Assembly (NCBI GenBank): GCA_944321945.1
Contig: CALUNE010000005.1
Span: forward strand, 62,001 to 126,000
Source: an uncultured Alistipes sp.
Lineage (GTDB): Bacteria > Bacteroidota > Bacteroidia > Bacteroidales > Rikenellaceae
Direction: 5' to 3'
DNA: 64,000 nt
Below the pieces are notes generated by a model. That model was given only the letters and a program-made list of their open reading frames with translations, ran no database searches and was not told the DNA's origin. The position numbers were made by a program, and so were the translations under genes. This document shows positions 62,397 through 64,000 of this stretch, one piece after another (positions within the stretch are counted from its first letter, which is position 1; every line of letters begins with the position of its first letter).

Positions 62397-64000
62397 TTAG
62401 TAAACCCATTGGAAATCGTCGGCCCAGAGGTGGTTCGTCTGGCATCCGTTGAAGTAGTCGCCATAGGCGTTGGCGGCGCATGAGATCACGAGCGTGTAGT
62501 TGCTCGTGGGGGCGGCCGCCTCCTTGTCGTACCAGAAGATCCGGAGGGCATCTCCGGTCGAGATCAGGCTGTTGCCTTCGGTGCTCTGGTCGATCCACAT
62601 CGAACCGTAGCCGAGGATCCGACCCTCGCTCACGGCCTGGGGGCCGCTTGCGGGATCCCACGTCCCGCTGTTCGTGCACGAACCGCTCAGCGAGAAACTC
62701 GACGAGACTTCGTGACGGGCGTCCCATTCGACGATGGCCACGTAGATCCGGGCGCGGTCCTGGCTTCCGATGGCAAGCGGGCCGTTTCCGGAGTTGTTGT
62801 CGACCGTACCGACCGCCGCGTGATAGTTCAGCCGCAGGGCCTTGGGGCGGGCCGTGAAGACATAGGGCTGGCCGAATCCCACGGTACCCGTGAATCCGCT
62901 CATGCGGAAGGTGCCGCTGAAGAGGTTGCCGGCCGCCATGGCCATGATGTAGTAGGTCGATTGCATGTTGGCGTAGTGGTTGCCGTCGATCGCACCCTGC
63001 GTGCAGAGCGAACCGGTGTTGCTGTTGTTGCCGCTGCCCCAGAACGAGGTCGACTGGTTGTTGGTCGTGAAGCAGCTCAGCGAACCGTTCTCCATGTCGC
63101 CGTCCGGGATGGCGGGGCCTGCGGCCGTGGTGAACGAGGTCTGGCTTTCGAGACCGTCCGTCACGGCGCGGCATTCGTATTCTCCGCCGGCCCAGATGCC
63201 CGTACCGGCTTTCGGGGTGTAGACCGTCTGGTCGTTTTCGTTGGTCGACTCCTCCCATTCGGCCCGGAAGGTGGCCGTCCAGTATCCGTCGCCGGAGTTC
63301 GTTCCGGCCATTTCCAGCCACTGGCCCTCTTTCTGCCGCAGCCCGAAGGTAACGTTCGAGGCTGCCGGGTCGAATATCCGGGCGCGCAGCGTGACGCTGT
63401 TGTTCCACAGGTCGCAATCTGCGGCCGAGGGCGTCAGGATGCCTTGCAGCGCGAAGATGCATTCGGCATCGCCCTGCCCGCCGCCGTTGTCGGTCACCTC
63501 GAAGCGAAGCGGATAGTCGCCGCCTGTGCATCCGGCGAAGAATTCGTCCGAGAGGGTTACCGTCAGGGCGTTTTCGGCCGTCTTTACGACGGTGAGGCCG
63601 GCCGTTGCGAGGGTTGAAGCCTCGGCCAGCAGGTCGTAACGCTGCTCTGCGAAGATCAGTGCGGCCGAGGTGGTCGGTTTGACGGTCGAGATCAGGAATC
63701 GTTTCTCGCCGCCCGTATACTGCTGCGGTTCGGAGATCTGGAATCCATCCCCCTCGATGGTGGGATCGGGGCTCCAGATGATCGTGTCGTCGAAGTCGTC
63801 GGTCGAATCGTCGACGCGGATGGCCACGGCCTCGATGAAGCCCGGCAGGTCGGGTGAGAAGCGGAACGTGAGCGTATAGCGGCTTGCGGCCTTCACGCCG
63901 GTGATCGTGCCGCTCTGTTCGATCGTGCCGCGCGACGGGTGCTCGCCGCTGAACTTCCAGGCGAGCGACTCGACCCCTTCGGGGAGCGTGAAGTAGCCCG
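62397..64000 (-). CDS. PCMD/DUF4493-like surface protein, 5' end outside window
   Basis: The frame stays open to the window edge, so the N-terminus and any lipobox are missing; the GTG at 63896 is internal. About 534 residues are visible. The first part resembles DUF4493-like beta domains (GYFTLPEGVESLAWKFSG near the edge), then comes an Ig-like domain (about 170-275 of the visible part) and a C-terminal PCMD-type domain with IPDGDMENGSL, AGNLFSGTFRMSGF and a closing LWADDFQWVY. It parallels the protein at 58768. The barrel B gene starts 17 bases downstream, giving the order PCMD, barrel, barrel, PCMD. Confidence 0.8.
   Translation of the reverse strand, partial: GYFTLPEGVESLAWKFSGEHPSRGTIEQSGTITGVKAASRYTLTFRFSPDLPGFIEAVAIRVDDSTDDFDDTIIWSPDPTIEGDGFQISEPQQYTGGEKRFLISTVKPTTSAALIFAEQRYDLLAEASTLATAGLTVVKTAENALTVTLSDEFFAGCTGGDYPLRFEVTDNGGGQGDAECIFALQGILTPSAADCDLWNNSVTLRARIFDPAASNVTFGLRQKEGQWLEMAGTNSGDGYWTATFRAEWEESTNENDQTVYTPKAGTGIWAGGEYECRAVTDGLESQTSFTTAAGPAIPDGDMENGSLSCFTTNNQSTSFWGSGNNSNTGSLCTQGAIDGNHYANMQSTYYIMAMAAGNLFSGTFRMSGFTGTVGFGQPYVFTARPKALRLNYHAAVGTVDNNSGNGPLAIGSQDRARIYVAIVEWDARHEVSSSFSLSGSCTNSGTWDPASGPQAVSEGRILGYGSMWIDQSTEGNSLISTGDALRIFWYDKEAAAPTSNYTLVISCAANAYGDYFNGCQTNHLWADDFQWVY

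Noticed and set aside
63896-63896. GTG start for the PCMD gene at the window end
   Set aside because: The frame continues without a stop to base 64000 with the same beta-domain character, so the gene is truncated by the window.

Overview
The window looks like a chromosomal segment of a GC-rich gut Bacteroidales, most likely an Alistipes-type Rikenellaceae. This rests on two tandem SusC/SusD pairs, a hybrid two-component regulator, DUF1735, DUF4923 and PCMD surface proteins, Bacteroidetes-type promoters (TTTG, about 20 bases, TAnnTTTG) and strongly G/C-ending codons. The genus is inferred from style and gene content, not from an alignment. I see no tRNA, rRNA, CRISPR array, integrase or insertion sequence.

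Layout. 1-4139 (+): end of a purine operon (purN partial, purH, purD) with folD, which supplies the one-carbon cofactor. 4276-8614 (-): nadC, an LTA-synthase-like sulfatase-fold membrane enzyme and a DUF2156-GNAT fusion. 8684-14076 (-): a GH2-derived pseudoenzyme, rlmH, a LuxR-type regulator, a TonB-dependent receptor and a coupled lipoprotein. 14180-18176 (+): asnS, rpoN and a PAP2-like membrane protein.

18494-43889 (+) is the centrepiece, a polysaccharide utilisation locus (PUL) of 12 genes. It encodes SusC/SusD 1, SusC/SusD 2, a DUF1735 lipoprotein, two paralogous agarase-like (GH50-like) hydrolases (one apparently periplasmic, one a surface lipoprotein), two multi-PKD lipoproteins that probably bind glycan, a GH3, a GH2 with a beta-glucuronidase-type N-x-K motif, and an HTCS sensor/regulator. 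A terminator followed by a new promoter splits it into a transport/binding/endo-hydrolase unit (18494-35637) and an exo-hydrolase unit (35721-39771). No sulfatase or polysaccharide lyase is present. The substrate cannot be named; a beta-linked glycan, possibly containing galactose or glucuronate, is an inference.

44045-54666 (-): housekeeping and peptide-use genes: gdhA, a DUF4923 protein, nadE, pepT, an OPT oligopeptide transporter, a MazG-like pyrophosphohydrolase, murF and a mannose-1-phosphate guanylyltransferase. 54754-58406 (+): pssA, a putative porin and a lytic transglycosylase. 58768-64000 (-): two PCMD-type surface proteins flanking two related outer-membrane barrel proteins; the upstream one runs off the window.

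The points most worth a second look are the catalytically dead, truncated GH2 upstream of rlmH, the unidentified target of the agarase-like PUL, a perfect 18-bp palindrome filling the spacer of the porin promoter, a palindrome upstream of gdhA, tandem repeats after rpoN, and the duplicated PCMD/barrel module.
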